Origin: Aeromicrobium sp. Leaf350
Lineage (GTDB): Bacteria; Actinomycetota; Actinomycetes; Propionibacteriales; Nocardioidaceae
Length of the DNA stretch: 64,000 nucleotides
Direction of reading: 5' to 3'
Assembly: GCF_916858655.1 (NCBI RefSeq)
Contig: NZ_CAKASL010000003.1
Span: 725,987-789,986, forward strand
Shown here: positions 45,037 to 52,616 of the stretch, piece by piece
How positions within the stretch are numbered: position 1 is the first letter of the stretch
Layout of the letters: the number at the start of each line of letters is the position of its first letter
Position numbers and translations under genes: made by a program
The notes under the pieces: model-generated
Told to the model about the DNA's origin: nothing
Database searches by the model: none
The model's input: the letters and a program-made list of their open reading frames with translations, nothing else

Positions 45037-46604
45037 ACGACGAGCGCACCGAGCTCGCGCTGCTCGACGACGCCACGCTGCTCACCCGGGTGCGCGAGCA
45101 GCGCGCTGACGCCGACGCGGCGTTCGAGACCCTGTACGAGCGCCATCACGGGGTCGCTACCGCGATGGCACGTCGGCTCGGCGGCACCGACATGGCCCCC
45201 GAGCTCGTCGCCGAGGCGTTCGTGCGCATCCTCTCGCTGCTGCGCCGGGGCGCCGGACCGCGCACGACCTTCCGGGCCTACATGTCGGCCACGATCAACA
45301 GCGTCTGGGTCGACCACCTGCGGGCCAATGTGCGGCACGTGTGGGTCGACGACGAGGAGCGGCTCGAGCCCCTGCTCTCGGTCGACGACGGCGCCACCGC
45401 GCGGGCCGAGGCCGGGGTCATCGGCGCGGCCTTCGCGTCGCTGCCCCGTCGCTGGCAGTCGGTGCTCTGGCTCGCGAGCGTCGACGAGGTCTCCTACGAC
45501 GAGATCGGCCGGTTGTTCGGACTGAGCCCCAACGGTGTGGCCGCCCTCGTCAAGCGGGCGCGCGAGGGGCTGCGGCAGGCCTACCTGACCGAGCACCTCG
45601 GTGTGCGCGAGAACCCCGAGTGCCTCGAGATCATGCCGCTCCTCGCCGCCTACGTGCGTGGGCGGGCCTCCGGGCGCAGCGTCCGGCGCGTCGAGTCGCA
45701 CCTGGAGGGGTGTGCCGAGTGCCGCGAGGCGGTGCGTGAGCTCGAGGGGATGTCGATGCGCCTCGGTGCCCTGCTGCTGCCGGCCATCGCCCTGGCGATC
45801 GTCGCCGGCCGGGAGCGCGTCGGCGGTCTCCTGGTGGGTGACGCCAGCGTCCTCGAGACCGTGGCCGGGCTGGTTCCGGGGGCTGCGGGCGCGGCCGGTG
45901 CCGTGGGTGCCGGGGCCGCCGGCGTGGGTGCGGCCGTCGGTGCGGCGGGTACCGCGTCGGGCGGTGGTCTGGCCGTCGCCGTCGTGGCCGTCGCCGTGCT
46001 CGCCGTGCTCGGCCTCGCCAGCGTCGTCGGCGAGCGGGCGCTCGACGACCGGCCGGTCGACGTCGAGATCGCCGGACCGCCGGGCGAGGACGTCATCGCG
46101 CCGGCAGCGAGTCCGCCGCCGGCCGCGGCACCGTCGGTGGGCCCGCAGACACCGGCGCCGCCGTCGGGGCCGGGTGTGGTGCCGATGCCGACCGAGACCC
46201 TCCCGCCGCCTGCTGAGGGTCCGGTGCCCTCCTCGCCCGAGACCCCGGTCGACCCGGTGGGGCCGACCGCTCAGGACGACGCCGGCATCGACACCGCGGG
46301 CATCACGGTGACGCCGGACCCCGACCCCGACCTGGAACGCTGGTCGCTGGTCTCGATCCCGCTGCGCGACGTGCCCGAGGGCTCCCAGGTGCAGCTCGAG
46401 GGCGCTGGCGTGGACGCGCTCCTGGTGTACCCGACGATGCAGCTCGTGCTCATGCTCGGCGGCGACCCGAGCATGCTGGAGACGACGACCGACGTGCTGA
46501 CCTTCGACGTCCTGCACGACCCGGGTGCGACCCTCACGGTCACCCTGGTCGACGCGGCCGGCGCCGACCGCACGAACGACTCGGCCACGATCGACCTCGA
46601 CTGA
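45033..46604 (+). CDS. ECF sigma factor fused to a zinc anti-sigma domain and membrane anchor
   Basis: A 523-residue protein in four parts. Residues 30-100 are sigma-70 region 2, and residues 135-185 are region 4 (LPRRWQSVLWLASVDEVSYDEIGRLFGLSPNG). Residues 195-235 are a zinc anti-sigma-like motif, Cys197-x25-His223-x3-Cys227-x2-Cys230. A membrane helix follows at about 311-333, then a Pro-rich extracytoplasmic linker and a beta-rich C-terminal domain. The fusion would tether an RNA-polymerase sigma subunit to the membrane with its own inhibitor, so release by proteolysis or a conformational change would be needed. GTG 45033 overlaps the preceding stop codon. Confidence 0.87.
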   Translation: MNDERTELALLDDATLLTRVREQRADADAAFETLYERHHGVATAMARRLGGTDMAPELVAEAFVRILSLLRRGAGPRTTFRAYMSATINSVWVDHLRANVRHVWVDDEERLEPLLSVDDGATARAEAGVIGAAFASLPRRWQSVLWLASVDEVSYDEIGRLFGLSPNGVAALVKRAREGLRQAYLTEHLGVRENPECLEIMPLLAAYVRGRASGRSVRRVESHLEGCAECREAVRELEGMSMRLGALLLPAIALAIVAGRERVGGLLVGDASVLETVAGLVPGAAGAAGAVGAGAAGVGAAVGAAGTASGGGLAVAVVAVAVLAVLGLASVVGERALDDRPVDVEIAGPPGEDVIAPAASPPPAAAPSVGPQTPAPPSGPGVVPMPTETLPPPAEGPVPSSPETPVDPVGPTAQDDAGIDTAGITVTPDPDPDLERWSLVSIPLRDVPEGSQVQLEGAGVDALLVYPTMQLVLMLGGDPSMLETTTDVLTFDVLHDPGATLTVTLVDAAGADRTNDSATIDLD

Positions 46605-46606
46605 GA

Positions 46607-46729
46607 AAGGTCCAAGGGACGCCTTCGGCGTGGAGCGGACGACGGTCCCCAGCGGGCGCCTTCGGCGCGTCGGGTGGGCCCATGAGTCCGAAGGTCCAGG
46701 GGACGCCTTCGGCGTGGAGCGGACGACGG
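46607..46729. repeat. 39-bp direct repeat containing the tRNA-Gly 3' end
   Basis: Copies at 46607-46645 and 46691-46729 differ at one base. The right copy includes the last 15 bp of the tRNA-Gly gene (46715-46729) plus 24 bp of downstream flank. Each copy has an ACGCC-TTC-GGCGT hairpin, and a third related hairpin (GCGCCTTCGGCGC) lies between. These hairpins can terminate both the tRNA and the sigma-factor transcripts. Confidence 0.75.
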
Positions 46730-46791
46730 GACTCGAACCCGCAACATTCTGCTTGGAAGGCAGAGACTCTAGCCAATTGAGTTACATCCGC
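46715..46791 (-). tRNA. tRNA-Gly (anticodon TCC)
   Basis: Read on the minus strand, the acceptor arm GCGGATG pairs with CGTCCGC, the anticodon loop is CTTCCAA with TCC, the T-arm is GCGGGTTCGAGTCCCGT, and the discriminator T is followed by an encoded CCA. The cloverleaf is complete. Confidence 0.93.
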
Positions 46792-46872
46792 GATGCCGCT
46801 TGCGCGGCGAGACCATGATGCCACAGCCCGTCCGCCGGCCGAGCCGCGGCGGAACTAGACTCGCCGGGACCA

Positions 46873-46946
46873 CGGGATGTAGCGCAGCTTGGTAGCGCAT
46901 CCGCTTTGGGAGCGGAGGGTCGCAGGTTCAAATCCTGTCATCCCGA
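46873..46946 (+). tRNA. tRNA-Pro (anticodon TGG)
   Basis: The acceptor arm CGGGATG pairs with CATCCCG, the D-arm contains GCGCAGCTTGGTAGCGC, the anticodon stem-loop is CCGCTTTGGGAGCGG with TGG, and the T-arm is CAGGTTCAAATCCTG. CCA is not encoded. It lies divergent to tRNA-Gly. Confidence 0.94.
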
Positions 46947-47028
46947 CCCTGCCTCACGATGTGTGCGCTTGCCGGCCTCCGACAGGCTCCTGAAGGTCGG
47001 CAAGCGCACACATCTGGTGGGGCCTGGG

Positions 47029-48066
47029 TCAGAGGCGGGGGTCGACGAGCACCTTGGCGTGGCTGGTCGCGCCGCCGTCGAGCTCGGTGAACAGCGTCTC
47101 GAGCTCGCTCAGCCCGATCGTGCCGGTGTGCAGGCCCTCGACGCTGACCGAGCCGTCCGCGATCGCACGCTGGGCGCCGAGGAAGTCCTCGTGGTTGTAG
47201 GCGAGCGAGCCTATGACCGTGAGCTCGCGGATCTGCCAGTCGCCGTAGCTGACCTCGGAGGTCGTCATCGGGAAGCCGAGCAGCGCCAGCGTGCCGCCGC
47301 GGCGCACCAGCTCGGCCGACGACTGGAAGAGGCCGGCCGCGCCGGTGCACTCGTAGAGCACGTCGGCCCCGAGGTCGTCGGTCAGGCTGAGCAGCTGCGC
47401 ACGGAACGCGTCGCCGGGCTCGTGCACCTCGGTGAAGCCCAGCTCGGTCGCTGCGCGGCGGCGCTCGGGGTTCGGCTCGACGACCATGACAACGCCGGCT
47501 CCCGCGTGCCGGGCGTGCTGCGCGGCGAGGAGACCGATCGGTCCGGCGCCCTGCACCACGACGACCGCGCCCAGCTTCTGGGCCACGCGGCGGACGGCGT
47601 GGAAGGTGACGGCGGTCGGCTCGACCAGCGCGGCTTCGACGTCGGAGAGCCCGGGCAGCACGGGCATGACGCGCCGCCGGGAGACGACGACCGCGTCGGC
47701 GAACCCGCCGTGGGCGGGGGAGTCGGGGGTGACGCCGTTGGCCTCCGCGAAGGCGGTGTCGCAGTGGTCGGCGTGCCCGGCGCGGCACATGGCGCAGCTG
47801 CCGCAGGCCGGGCCGACGCACGCGATGACGCGCTGGCCGATCACGAGGTCGTCGACCGCGGAGCCGAGTCGCGCGATCGTGCCGGTCCACTCGTGGCCGA
47901 ACACGGCGGGCGGCACGGCGCCGCCGGAGGTCCAGTTGTGGGTGTCGGTCGCGCAGATGCCGCAGTAGGTGATGGACACCTCGACGGCGTCCGGCGCAAG
48001 CTGCGCCGGGGTCTCGGTCTCGAAGGAGACCTCGGAGGGGCCGGACACGCGCGCATAAGTAATCAC
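47029..48066 (-). CDS. Zinc-dependent alcohol dehydrogenase (MDR family)
   Basis: A 345-residue medium-chain dehydrogenase. The catalytic zinc ligands are Cys35 (CGICATDTHNW) and His58-Glu59 (GHEW). The structural zinc site is Cys88, Cys91, Cys94 and Cys102. The NAD(P)-binding loop is QGAGPIGLLAA. It oxidises an alcohol or polyol, substrate unknown, perhaps sorbitol- or threonine-like. GTG 48066 follows a near-perfect TATAGT -10 box by 7 nt, so it is leaderless. An AAGT-GATT-ACTT palindrome overlaps the start codon and could bind a regulator. Confidence 0.88.
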   Translation of the reverse strand: MITYARVSGPSEVSFETETPAQLAPDAVEVSITYCGICATDTHNWTSGGAVPPAVFGHEWTGTIARLGSAVDDLVIGQRVIACVGPACGSCAMCRAGHADHCDTAFAEANGVTPDSPAHGGFADAVVVSRRRVMPVLPGLSDVEAALVEPTAVTFHAVRRVAQKLGAVVVVQGAGPIGLLAAQHARHAGAGVVMVVEPNPERRRAATELGFTEVHEPGDAFRAQLLSLTDDLGADVLYECTGAAGLFQSSAELVRRGGTLALLGFPMTTSEVSYGDWQIRELTVIGSLAYNHEDFLGAQRAIADGSVSVEGLHTGTIGLSELETLFTELDGGATSHAKVLVDPRL

Positions 48067-48073
48067 TTCTTCA

Positions 48074-48079
48074 ACTATA
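48074..48079 (-). promoter_or_regulatory. Strong -10 box of the alcohol dehydrogenase gene
   Basis: TATAGT on the minus strand ends 7 nt before GTG 48066. The surrounding 30 bp are unusually AT-rich for this genome. Confidence 0.55.
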
Positions 48080-48124
48080 CGCTTTGTCGTTCGCGCCCGA
48101 ACCGGGGCGCTAGGGTCCGGAGGC

Positions 48125-49168
48125 ATGACTCGTCGGGGGATCGTGTCCGTGGCTCTGCTGTCCGTGCTGCTCGCCGGGTGTGGCGGAGACCCCGACGACC
48201 CGGACCCGGGCCCGAGCGAGAACACGGAGACCGACCTTCCGGCCGACGACAGCCTCGTCGGGCTGGTGCGGACGCTGCCGGAGCTCCCGGACGCCGACAC
48301 GCTGACCATCACCTTCGGGGACGTCGAGGCCATCGCCGACGCGAACGGCGTCGACACGCCCACCGACGGCGACCTCCCGAGCCTGCTCGACTGGTCGCTC
48401 TCGGGCGGGACCGAGGGCGTCCCGATCGTCCTCCCGGGGGTGCTGCAGGAGGTCAACCTCAACCGGCACCAGGAGCTCGAGGACGAGCTGGGCGTCTCGC
48501 TGTGGAGCACCACGCGGTACGCCGAGGTGGCCGCCCCGCCCTACCGCGTGGCCGTGCTCGACGGCGACCACGGGGAGTCGGAGCTGACCGAGGCGATCGG
48601 TGAGCCGGACGACGGGATCTGGGCGCTCGGCGGCGAGGAGCTCGAGGTGGACCTGCAGGACCGCACGGCCGCGCGTCCGCTGGGCGAGGCCCTGCGACTC
48701 GCGACCACGGAGAACGGTGTCGCGATCGCCGCGACCGAGGAGCTGGCGCGAGGTGCCGCCGACGCCGACGGGTCGCTGGTCGACGACGACCTCGACCAGG
48801 TGCTGACCGCGCTCGACGACATCGATCCGGTCGCCGGCATCGCCGTGCGCACCGTCCTCGGAGGGGCGGGCCCCTCGACGAACGGGGCGGCGTACGCCGT
48901 CGACGGTGACGAGGTCGTCGCCCGCCTGGTGCTGGGGTACCCCGGCGACGAGGAGGCCGAGTCCGCGGTGGCCGACGTCGAGGCCTACTTCACCGACGAC
49001 ACGTCCCTGTCGGGCCAGCCCTGGTCCGACCTGCTGACGGTCGGGGACGTGAGTGCCGACGGGTCCGTCGTGGTCGTCGACCTGACCTTCCCGGGGGAGC
49101 AGCGGCCCGTCCTCCTGGTCCAGATGCTGCTGGGCAACGTCCAGGACCTGCCCCAGGCCCGCGCCTGA
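48125..49168 (+). CDS. Secreted lipoprotein of unknown function
   Basis: A 347-residue lipoprotein. The signal peptide ends in LLAGC with the lipidated Cys19, followed by an Asp/Pro-rich linker. The remaining sequence is acidic and soluble, with no domain I recognise; it contains ALDDIDPVAGIAVRTVLGG and a C-terminal VVVVDLTFPGEQRPVLLVQM strand region. ATG 48125 has GGAGG just upstream and a TAGGGT box at 48111-48116. It runs towards phoD, 85 nt away, and diverges from the alcohol dehydrogenase. Confidence 0.72.
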   Translation: MTRRGIVSVALLSVLLAGCGGDPDDPDPGPSENTETDLPADDSLVGLVRTLPELPDADTLTITFGDVEAIADANGVDTPTDGDLPSLLDWSLSGGTEGVPIVLPGVLQEVNLNRHQELEDELGVSLWSTTRYAEVAAPPYRVAVLDGDHGESELTEAIGEPDDGIWALGGEELEVDLQDRTAARPLGEALRLATTENGVAIAATEELARGAADADGSLVDDDLDQVLTALDDIDPVAGIAVRTVLGGAGPSTNGAAYAVDGDEVVARLVLGYPGDEEAESAVADVEAYFTDDTSLSGQPWSDLLTVGDVSADGSVVVVDLTFPGEQRPVLLVQMLLGNVQDLPQARA

Positions 49169-49202
49169 CCAGCCACCAACTCTTGCCGGGACGGTCGGGT
49201 GA

Positions 49203-49213
49203 CGTTCACCCGA
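49203..49213 (+). promoter_or_regulatory. Possible PHO-box unit upstream of phoD
   Basis: GTTCACCCGAG resembles one 11-nt unit of the actinobacterial PhoP-binding repeat. Only one good unit is visible, and it lies 41 nt before the GTG start of a phosphatase gene. Confidence 0.3.
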
Positions 49214-49253
49214 GCGGCACCGTCCGGTGCGGCTCGGCTGACGCAATGGACGT

Positions 49254-50891
49254 GTGCAGCGCCTCGAGGCCCCGTCACGTCGCCAGGTCCTGATCGGCGG
49301 CATGAGTCTCGCCGCCGTCGCCGGCGTCGTGGGACCAGCCGCCTTCCCGTCACCCGCGACGGGCTACCGCCACCACCGCTTCCAGCACGGCGTGGCCTCC
49401 GGAGACCCGACGACCGACGCCGTCGTGATCTGGACGCGGGTGACGCCGACGATCGAGGCGGTGCCCGGCTCCGGCCTGGGTGAGCCCGCCGAGGTGCTCT
49501 GGGAGGTCGCGGCCGACGAGGAGCTCACCGAGGTCGTCACGTCCGGAACCGTCACGACCGATCCGCGGAGCGACCACACCGTCAAGCTCGACGTCACGGG
49601 GCTGCTGCCGGGCCAGACCTACTACTACCGGTTCACGAGCGGCACCGACGTCTCGCCGATCGGGCGTACCACCACGACGCCGGCCAACCACGCGGACGCG
49701 GGCTCCCTGCGTTTCGGCGTGGTCTCCTGCGCGAACTGGCAGGCCGGGTGGTTCAGCGCCTACCGCCACCTGGCCGAGCGGGGCGACCTCGACGCCGTGA
49801 TCCACCTCGGTGACTACATCTACGAGTACGAGAACGGCAAGTACTCCTACGGGTACGACTGGGTCGACGTCCGGGGGCACCAGCCGCCGCACGAGACGGT
49901 GACCCTGGCCGACTACCGGATCCGGCACGGTCAGTACAAGACCGATCCGGACCTTCAGCAGCTCCACGCGCAGGTGCCGTTCATCGTCACCTGGGACGAC
50001 CACGAGGTCGCCGACGGCTGGTACCCGGGCGGCGCGTTCGAGCACCAGCCCGAGGAGGGCAGCTTCGACGAGCGGGTCTGGTCGGCGCAGCGCGCCTACG
50101 ACGAGTGGATGCCGGTGCGACTCGGCGGCACCGCGGTCGTCGGTGACGGCAACCGCATCTACCGCCGGATCCGCTTCGGCGGACTCGTGGACCTGCTGAT
50201 GCTCGACCTGCGGGGCTACCGCGACGAGCGGGTCGACGCCGACGACCCCGCCACCGACGCGGCCGACCGCCAGATGACCGGCGCGGAGCAGTTCGACTGG
50301 TTGGTCTCGGAGCTCGAGTCCTCCGAGGCGCGGTGGAAGCTCATCGGCAATCCCGTCATGGTCGCGCCCATGCTGATGCCGCAGCGCCCCCGCGGCCAGC
50401 AGCTCGCACTCGTCACGACGACCGACCCCATGTCGTGGGGACCCGCGGAGGCGAACACCGACACGTGGGACGGCTACCCCGTGCAGCGGCGGGCGCTCCT
50501 GCAACGCATCGAGGAGCAGGCGATCGACGACGTCGTGTTCCTGAGCGGCGACGTCCACACCGCCTGGGCGAACGAGATCCGCGGCAGCGGGGGTGCGCCG
50601 GTCGCGGCCGAGTTCGTGTGCGCGTCGGTCACCAGCAACAACGTCGACGACTACATGGGGACCCCTCCGCGATCGGTCTCGGTCGCGATGGAGGAGTCGA
50701 TCGTCGACCTCAACCCGCACGTCCGCTTCGTCAACCTCGACGACCACGGGTACTGCGTGCTCGAGGTCGACGACGCGGGCGCCCGGATGGAGTGGTGGGC
50801 CATCAGCGACCGCGCCGACGCGACGGCATCGACCCGCCGGCTGGCCACGCGGACGCTGACCGCCGGATCGTCGCGGATCCAGACGGTCTGA
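49254..50891 (+). CDS. phoD: Alkaline phosphatase D (PhoD family)
   Basis: A 545-residue exported phosphodiesterase/phosphatase. The twin-arginine signal SRRQVLIGGMSLAAVAGVV is near residues 8-26. The N-terminal beta domain starts FQHGVASGDPTTDAVVIWTR. The metallophosphatase core has VVSCANWQAG, HLGDYIYEYENG, VTWDDHEVADGWY and FLSGDVHTAW. It releases phosphate from organic esters outside the cell using Ca/Fe ions and is exported folded. GTG 49254 follows a CGCAAT box by 6 nt. A PHO-box-like unit suggests induction by phosphate starvation. Confidence 0.92.
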   Translation: MQRLEAPSRRQVLIGGMSLAAVAGVVGPAAFPSPATGYRHHRFQHGVASGDPTTDAVVIWTRVTPTIEAVPGSGLGEPAEVLWEVAADEELTEVVTSGTVTTDPRSDHTVKLDVTGLLPGQTYYYRFTSGTDVSPIGRTTTTPANHADAGSLRFGVVSCANWQAGWFSAYRHLAERGDLDAVIHLGDYIYEYENGKYSYGYDWVDVRGHQPPHETVTLADYRIRHGQYKTDPDLQQLHAQVPFIVTWDDHEVADGWYPGGAFEHQPEEGSFDERVWSAQRAYDEWMPVRLGGTAVVGDGNRIYRRIRFGGLVDLLMLDLRGYRDERVDADDPATDAADRQMTGAEQFDWLVSELESSEARWKLIGNPVMVAPMLMPQRPRGQQLALVTTTDPMSWGPAEANTDTWDGYPVQRRALLQRIEEQAIDDVVFLSGDVHTAWANEIRGSGGAPVAAEFVCASVTSNNVDDYMGTPPRSVSVAMEESIVDLNPHVRFVNLDDHGYCVLEVDDAGARMEWWAISDRADATASTRRLATRTLTAGSSRIQTV

Positions 50892-50929
50892 CCCCGCGAC
50901 CTGCGTGCGGGCCTCGAACGCCGGGCCCG

Positions 50930-50935
50930 TAGACT
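50930..50935 (+). promoter_or_regulatory. -10 box for the trigger factor gene
   Basis: TAGACT in the gap after phoD would start a transcript near 50942, leaving a leader of about 125 nt before tig. The leader shows no clear riboswitch. Confidence 0.4.
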
Positions 50936-51066
50936 GGTCGCTGGCCCGCGTGAGGATGTCCGCGGGCTCGGCTGTTCGCACAGCACCAGCCACCAGCGTC
51001 ATGCAGTTCGAAGTCATGCAGCACCGCGTCACCCACACAGAGTCGTCCACCGCAGGAGTCATCCAC

Positions 51067-52470
51067 GTGAAGAGCACCACCGAGAACCTGAGCCCGACCC
51101 GGGTCAAGCTCACCATCGAGGTGCCGTTCGAGGAGTTCAAGCCCGCTCTCGACAAGGCCTACAAGTCCATCGGCTCGCAGATCCAGGTCCCCGGCTTCCG
51201 CCGCGGCAAGGTCCCGGCAGCGGTCGTCGACCAGCGCGTCGGTCGCGGTGTCGTCCTCGACGAGGCGATCAACGCGGCGCTGCCCGACTGGTACCGCCAG
51301 GCGCTCGTCGAGACGGACCTGCAGCCGCTCGGCCAGCCCGAGATCGACCTGAGCAAGTTCGCCGACGGCGAGGACATCGAGGTCACCGCCGAGGTCGACG
51401 TCCGCCCCGAGATCGCCCTGCCCGACCTGTCGTCCATCGCGGTCGAGGTCGAGGACGCCGAGGTCACGGACGCCGACATCGACGAGCAGCTCGAGGCGCT
51501 CCGCGAGCGCTTCGCCACCTACACCGGCGTCGAGCGCGCCGCCGCTGCCGGCGACCAGGTCACGATCGACCTCTCGGCCGCCCACAAGGACGGCGCCGAG
51601 ATCGAGGACGCCACGGCCGAGGGCCTGCCCTACCGCGTCGGTGGCGCCGAGATGCTCGACGGCCTCGACGAGGCCGTCACCGGCCTGGAGCCCGGCTCCA
51701 CCGCGACCTTCGCCACGACCCTGGTCGGTGGCGAGCTGAAGGACACCGAGGTCGACGTCACCGTCACGGTCACCGAGGTCAAGCAGACCGAGCTCCCCGA
51801 GCTCGACGAGGAGTTCGTGCAGATGGCGTCGGAGTTCGACACCGTCGACGAGCTCCGTGCCGACCTGCGCGAGCGCATCACGCGCGGCAAGCGCATGGAG
51901 CAGGCCGCCGCGGCCCGCGACCTGGTGCTCGACGAGATCATCCAGCAGGTCGACGCGCCGCTGCCCGAGAACCTCGTCGCCGAGGAGATCACGGCCCGCC
52001 GTCAGCAGATCGAGCAGCAGCTCGCGATGTCGGGGGTCGCGTTCGAGCAGTACCTCGACGACCAGGAGCAGACCGCCGACGAGTTCGAGGCCGAGCTCGA
52101 GAAGTCGGTCCGCGACTCGATCGTGTCGCAGTTCGTGCTCGACCAGATCGTCACGACCGACGAGATCGGCCTGGACGACAACGAGCTGACGCAGCACATC
52201 ATGCGCCGCGCGCAGCAGTCCGGCGAGGACCCGAACTCCTACATCCAGCACATCATGGAGCACAACCACGTGCCCGAGATGGTCAGCGAGGTCCTGCGCG
52301 GCAAGGCGCTCGCCTCGCTCGTCGAGGGCGCCACGGTCACCACCACGTCCGGTGCCACGGTCGACCTCAAGGCCCTCCAGGCCGACGGTTCGCTGAAGTC
52401 CGAGGCCGACGAGGCCGAGGCTGCTGAGGCCGACTCCGAGACCGAGGACGAGTCGGCCGACAAGGCCTGA
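51067..52470 (+). CDS. tig: Trigger factor chaperone
   Basis: A 467-residue ribosome-bound folding chaperone. The N-terminal ribosome-binding domain has VPGFRRGKVP (residues 42-51), the middle PPIase-like FKBP region lies at about 160-245 (GDQVTIDL, LVGGELKDTEV), and the helical C-terminal arms follow. The acidic tail ending in ESADKA is typical of actinobacteria. GTG 51067 has CAGGAG at 51052-51057. tig lies ahead of clpP1P2-clpX, as in most bacteria, but a lipase and two SRPBCC genes intervene here. Confidence 0.95.
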   Translation: MKSTTENLSPTRVKLTIEVPFEEFKPALDKAYKSIGSQIQVPGFRRGKVPAAVVDQRVGRGVVLDEAINAALPDWYRQALVETDLQPLGQPEIDLSKFADGEDIEVTAEVDVRPEIALPDLSSIAVEVEDAEVTDADIDEQLEALRERFATYTGVERAAAAGDQVTIDLSAAHKDGAEIEDATAEGLPYRVGGAEMLDGLDEAVTGLEPGSTATFATTLVGGELKDTEVDVTVTVTEVKQTELPELDEEFVQMASEFDTVDELRADLRERITRGKRMEQAAAARDLVLDEIIQQVDAPLPENLVAEEITARRQQIEQQLAMSGVAFEQYLDDQEQTADEFEAELEKSVRDSIVSQFVLDQIVTTDEIGLDDNELTQHIMRRAQQSGEDPNSYIQHIMEHNHVPEMVSEVLRGKALASLVEGATVTTTSGATVDLKALQADGSLKSEADEAEAAEADSETEDESADKA

Positions 52471-52490
52471 CCTCTTCCGCACCACGCCGC

Positions 52491-52522
52491 ACGGGCGCTC
52501 GACCTCCGGGTCGGGCGCCCGT
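52491..52522 (+). terminator. Terminator after tig
   Basis: ACGGGCGC (52491-52498) pairs with GCGCCCGT (52515-52522), and an inner CGACC/GGTCG stem extends the hairpin. Confidence 0.65.
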
Positions 52523-52599
52523 CCTGCGTCGCGCCCCCGCCTCCGGTGGTCCGTGACCAACGACGCGCCGTGAGACGGTTGGCAAGGCGACCACGCAGT

Positions 52600-52616
52600 T
52601 GTCACACTGAGTGACA
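52600..52616 (+). promoter_or_regulatory. Inverted repeat TGTCAC-N5-GTGACA at the lipase start
   Basis: The 17-nt inverted repeat overlaps the first base of the start codon of the lipase gene. It uses the same GTGACA half-site as 7770-7788 and 23380-23398, but in the opposite arrangement. Confidence 0.4.

Noticed and set aside
46607..46729. Integrated mobile element at tRNA-Gly
   Set aside because: Only 84 bp separate the repeat starts, so no element is present now; at most a scar remains.
50892..51066. Riboswitch in the tig leader
   Set aside because: No recognisable aptamer pattern; only a -10 box and a short unstructured leader were seen.
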